Assembly (NCBI GenBank): GCA_019873665.1
Contig: JAIOAV010000003.1
Span: 46,788 to 110,787 of the forward strand
DNA from: Chloroflexota bacterium
GTDB lineage: Bacteria > Chloroflexota > Anaerolineae > JAAYEA01
DNA length: 64,000 nt
Direction: 5' to 3'
Under the pieces are notes generated by a model that did not search any database, was not told where the DNA came from, and was given only the letters and a program-made list of their open reading frames with translations. This document shows positions 62,916-64,000 of the stretch, one piece after another. Position numbers and translations under genes: made by a program. Each line of letters begins with the position of its first letter. The first letter of the stretch is position 1.

Positions 62916-63982
62916 CTAGTCCAGGATTTGGGTAATGACGCCGGCGCCGACGGTGCGGCCGCCTTCGCGGATGGCGAAGCGGGAGCCGGTTTCCAGGGCC
63001 ACCGGCACGATCAGCTTCACCTTCATGTTCACGTTGTCCCCCGGCATCACCATCTCCACCCCCGCCGGCAACTCCACCGACCCCGTCACATCCATCGTCT
63101 GAATGTAGAACTGCGGCCGATACCCGGCAAAGAAGGGCGTGTGCCGCCCCCCCTCTTCCTTGCGCAACACATACACACTGGCCATGAACTCGGTCTGCGG
63201 CTTGATGCTCCCCGGCTTCGCCAACACCTGCCCACGCTCCACTTCCGTGCGCGTGATCCCCCGCAACAGACAGCCGATGTTGTCCCCCGCTTGCCCGTAG
63301 TCCAACACCTTGCGGAACATCTCCACACCCGTCACCACGGTCCGCTTGATCTCCGGCCGCAGCCCCACGATCTCCACTTCATCCCCCACCTTCACCATGC
63401 CGCGCGCCACACGGCCCGTCACCACCGTGCCCCGCCCCTTGATGCCAAACACATCCTCGATCGGCATCAGAAACGGCTTGTCGATCTCCCGCACCGGCGT
63501 CGGAATGAAGTTGTCAATCGCCTCCACCAACTCGTGAATGCACTTGTACTCCGGCGCGTTCGGATCGGTGGAGGGCGAGTTCAACGCCAACAACGCGCTG
63601 CCACGGATGATTGGCGTCTCGTCCCCCGGGAAGCCGTTCTTGCTCAACAGCTCCCGCACCTCCAACTCCACCAACTCCAACAACTCCGGATCGTCCATCA
63701 TGTCCACTTTGTTCAGAAACACCACCATGCTCGGCACTTCCACCTGCCGCGCCAACAACACGTGCTCCCGCGTCTGCGGCATCGGCCCGTCCGGCGCACT
63801 CACCACCAGAATCGCCCCGTCCATCTGCGCCGCACCCGTGATCATGTTCTTGATATAGTCCGCATGACCCGGACAGTCCACATGCGCATAGTGCCGCTTC
63901 GCCGACGTGTACTCCACATGCGAAATGGAGATCGTCACACCCCGCGCACGCTCCTCCGGCGCATTGTCAATCTGGTCAAAGG
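62916..63982 (-). CDS. tuf: Elongation factor Tu, N-terminus missing at contig end
   Basis: 355 codons of about 400. Visible from [17 protein letters not shown] (switch I, with the Thr that senses GTP) through [21 protein letters not shown] (G3), [12 protein letters not shown] (G4), RGSALLAL (G5), and the two beta-barrel domains ending [15 protein letters not shown]. The P-loop GHVDHGKT and about 45 residues lie beyond the end. The reading frame runs straight into adapter sequence at 63983, so the truncation is technical, not biological. It delivers aminoacyl-tRNA to the ribosome. Confidence 0.98.
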
Positions 63983-64000
63983 AGATCGGAAGAGCACACG
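63983..64000. other. Illumina adapter sequence at contig end (artefact)
   Basis: The last 18 bases, AGATCGGAAGAGCACACG, are identical to the start of the standard TruSeq read-1 adapter. They replace the EF-Tu coding sequence abruptly after codon-perfect homology. Not organism DNA. Confidence 0.97.

Overview
This 64 kb window is chromosomal DNA of a GC-rich, free-living bacterium, most likely Chloroflexota. That placement is an inference (about 0.6). It rests on the general character of the 16S rRNA, a fused alpha-beta glycyl-tRNA synthetase, a fused alpha-beta 2-oxoacid dehydrogenase E1, and a dense load of sugar-acid and deoxysugar catabolic genes. The right edge is the physical end of an assembled contig: the last 18 bases (63983-64000) are Illumina adapter, and they truncate the EF-Tu gene.

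Layout. 1-3.4 kb (minus): a partial Gfo/Idh/MocA oxidoreductase, a tartrate/D-malate-type dehydrogenase and a large unassigned protein. 3.6-13.2 kb (minus): housekeeping genes (glyQS, recO, cdd, glmU) around one operon that holds a MazG-like pyrophosphohydrolase, deoC, a CHAT-protease/FGE-fold fusion and a class II aldolase. 13.2-18.8 kb (minus): tRNA-Gln and a complete rRNA operon, 16S-tRNA-Ile-tRNA-Ala-23S-5S, with RNase III-type processing stems. It is fed by six tandem TTGACA/TATAAT promoters (18.9-19.6 kb), with a further promoter inside the spacer. 19.6-24.5 kb (minus): recR, ebfC, dnaX, rsmD, murE.

24.7-43.1 kb (plus): an accessory metabolic region. It has a FAD enzyme plus an acid-sugar dehydratase, a D-2-hydroxyacid dehydrogenase followed by a multiheme-cytochrome/membrane-protein cluster, an Fe-S aldo/keto reductase, a mannonate-dehydratase-like enzyme, a cold-shock gene and lgt. 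It continues with an oxidoreductase/GH4/amidase operon, a YIP1-family gene broken by a frameshift, and a PPi-type phosphofructokinase.

43.1-57.3 kb (minus): a ten-gene, tightly spaced array running from a ribokinase to a strong terminator. A full L-rhamnose-type pathway (isomerase, kinase, aldolase, several dehydrogenases) sits between E3 and the E1-E2 genes of a pyruvate-dehydrogenase-type complex. It suggests that deoxysugar carbon is carried through to acetyl-CoA from one transcription unit. 57.4-57.6 kb holds a candidate small RNA. 59.1-64 kb (minus) is the tuf-rpmG-tRNA-Trp-secE-nusG-rplK-rplA-rplJ-rplL cluster with an L10 leader and an attenuator; rpoBC does not follow.

Promoters that can be read repeatedly show 16-17 bp spacing, and many carry TGC directly before the -10 box. 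No CRISPR array, insertion sequence, prophage or integrase was seen. The features most worth a second look are the CHAT-FGE fusion, the rhamnose/PDH operon with its 583-residue double-Rossmann dehydrogenase, the multiheme cluster, the rRNA promoter battery and the candidate sRNA.
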